From positions 326,001-390,000 of the forward strand of contig NZ_CP039934.1 in NCBI RefSeq assembly GCF_009792295.1: DNA of 64,000 nucleotides, in the 5' to 3' direction. Position 1 is the stretch's first letter. The number at the start of each line of letters is the position of its first letter. Below are positions 62,774 through 64,000 of the stretch, one piece after another. A program made the translations under genes and the position numbers. The stretch is from Myroides fluvii. GTDB taxonomy: Bacteria; Bacteroidota; Bacteroidia; Flavobacteriales; Flavobacteriaceae. The notes under the pieces are model-generated. The model saw only the letters and a program-made list of their open reading frames with translations. It ran no database searches and was not told the DNA's origin.

Positions 62774-64000
62774 TACTTTTACATCATCCAAAGAAGAGTA
62801 AATTGAATTTTGAGAAATAAACTCTGGTACAATTTCCTTCAATGTAGTAACCAAATACATCGTATCTTTTTTTATTTCCTCGCTTAACACACGATGACAA
62901 AGTTGTTCAATTGTGTTTCTAATTTCAACAAGATTCTGTTCTCTTACTTGAGCGATCATGATTTTTTCATGATGCGTTTTCACGGTATTTTCATCATTAG
63001 CCAAAAGCTCCTCAAAAATCTTTTCCCCTGGACGCAATCCCGTAATCTTAATATCTATATCATCAGGATAAACTAACCCGCTCAATTTAATCATTCGTTT
63101 AGCTAAATCAATAATCTTCATTGATTTTCCCATATCAAACACAAAAATCTCCCCTCCTTTTCCCATGATTGACGCCTCCAAAACCAATTGACAAGCTTCT
63201 GGAATAGTCATAAAATAACGCGTAATATCAGGATGTGTAACAGTTAGAGGTCCACCAGCATCCAATTGACGTTTAAAAAGCGGAATAACAGATCCATTCG
63301 ACCCCAATACATTTCCAAAACGCGTCACAATAAAACTCGTCTTGCCTTTGCCTTTTAAACTAGATACATAAATTTCAGCAGCGCGCTTTGTCGCTCCCAT
63401 AACATTAGTAGGATTCACGGCTTTATCGGTCGATACCATAACGAATTTATCAACCCCAAAGGCCACTGATAAGTCCGCAATATGCTTCGTTCCCTTTATA
63501 TTAGTATAAATAGCTTCGTAAGGATAAGATTCCATCAAAGGGACATGCTTATAAGCTGCTGCGTGATAAACTAATTCTGGTCTATATTTATCGAAAATAG
63601 CTTCCATATTAGCCATCTCTCTAATATTTCCAACCACGTAAACAATTCGCTCTTTATGACGAGATACCATCGATTGCTGAACATCATACAGTGGAGATTC
63701 TGCGTGATCAATTAAAATTAGTTGCTTAAAATCAAAAAGAGCTACCTGTCTGGCAATTTCACTTCCTATTGATCCAGCTGCACCAGTAATCATCACTACT
63801 TTATCCTTCAATTCATTTCCTATAATAGGATTCTCTAAATTAATTGCCTTGCGTCCCAATAAATCATCAATACGCAGTTCCTTAATTTGCTTATTCGTAT
63901 ACTTACCATTCAACCAATCAGATGCTGGTGGAATGATTTTAATCTTCACGGGTAATTCAACTAAATATTCTGCAATATCATTTAAACGTTCGCGTTGAAT
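62771..64000 (-). CDS. WbpM/CapD/PglF-type nucleotide-sugar 4,6-dehydratase, partial (N-terminus beyond window)
   Basis: The last 409 residues of a longer membrane protein (family about 600-650); the frame stays open to the window edge. The catalytic SDR domain starts with GAAGSIGSEIARQV (NAD loop) and has YHAAAYKHVPLME and VSTDKAVNPTNVMGATKRAAE, where Met replaces the usual Tyr of YxxxK, as known for this 4,6-dehydratase group. RFGNVLGSNGSVIPLFKRQL follows. These enzymes make the first sugar of polysaccharide, O-antigen or glycan precursors. The N-terminal TM and CoA-binding-like domains lie outside the window. Confidence 0.92.
   Translation of the reverse strand: MQRERLNDIAEYLVELPVKIKIIPPASDWLNGKYTNKQIKELRIDDLLGRKAINLENPIIGNELKDKVVMITGAAGSIGSEIARQVALFDFKQLILIDHAESPLYDVQQSMVSRHKERIVYVVGNIREMANMEAIFDKYRPELVYHAAAYKHVPLMESYPYEAIYTNIKGTKHIADLSVAFGVDKFVMVSTDKAVNPTNVMGATKRAAEIYVSSLKGKGKTSFIVTRFGNVLGSNGSVIPLFKRQLDAGGPLTVTHPDITRYFMTIPEACQLVLEASIMGKGGEIFVFDMGKSMKIIDLAKRMIKLSGLVYPDDIDIKITGLRPGEKIFEELLANDENTVKTHHEKIMIAQVREQNLVEIRNTIEQLCHRVLSEEIKKDTMYLVTTLKEIVPEFISQNSIYSSLDDVKV

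Overview
The window looks like a chromosomal segment of a member of the Flavobacteriaceae (Bacteroidota); Myroides or a close relative is my best guess, by inference. The evidence is AT-rich DNA, upstream boxes of the Bacteroidota form TAnnTTTG (with TTG 19 bases further upstream at both tRNA promoters), type IX secretion (T9SS) cargo with type A and type B C-terminal signals, a PorP/SprF-family protein, a TonB-dependent receptor, RNase Y, and what looks like a Flavobacteria-type 6S RNA beside zapA. Most of the window is ordinary core genome. I see no phage, IS element, CRISPR array or integrase island.

Layout. 1-4.0 kb: partial argS, then a pair of membrane-bound AraC-type regulators. 4.7-7.2 kb: a secreted DUF11-like protein, a small PH-like membrane protein and five tandem tRNA-Val genes. 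7.2-16 kb: folC, anmK, an acyl-CoA dehydrogenase, a TonB-type protein, a hybrid histidine kinase and fabV. 16.2-18.3 kb: a second membrane AraC pair, then about 950 bases of AT-rich non-coding DNA. 19-28.7 kb: a calcium-loop lipoprotein, an M23 peptidase/TonB-receptor pair, a coiled-coil protein with zapA, 6S RNA, rny, xerD and an outer-membrane barrel. 29-34 kb: aroQ with a DUF5686-like barrel protein, an orphan ABC ATPase and trxB.

34.3-49.2 kb is the surface/accessory section: a type B T9SS protein, a third and degenerate pair of membrane AraC-like proteins, a CI-type repressor with a long dyad upstream, two secreted proteins of the VGIGT/VGINT class, a PorP/SprF protein, a Crp-AhpD-like pair, and a 1322-residue T9SS type A adhesin followed after one base by an outer-membrane barrel. 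49.8-52.4 kb holds a zinc-ribbon membrane protein, a small membrane protein, a KAS III-like enzyme lacking the canonical His and Asn, and a dense non-coding cluster of direct and inverted repeats ending at tRNA-Ser. 52.5-64 kb returns to core functions: ribB(A), an LptF/G-type permease, a LolA-like protein, ftsK, tpx, a MocR/PdxR regulator divergent from a GNAT gene, a YggS-type PLP protein, a small secreted protein, and a partial WbpM/CapD-like nucleotide-sugar dehydratase.

Nothing here is a clear new multi-gene system. The best leads are: the repeated use of paired membrane AraC regulators (six proteins in 38 kb), the 34-42.5 kb surface locus with its CI-type repressor and dyads, the KAS III protein with a rewritten active site, the repeat cluster beside tRNA-Ser, and a possible small RNA at 42.6-42.8 kb.
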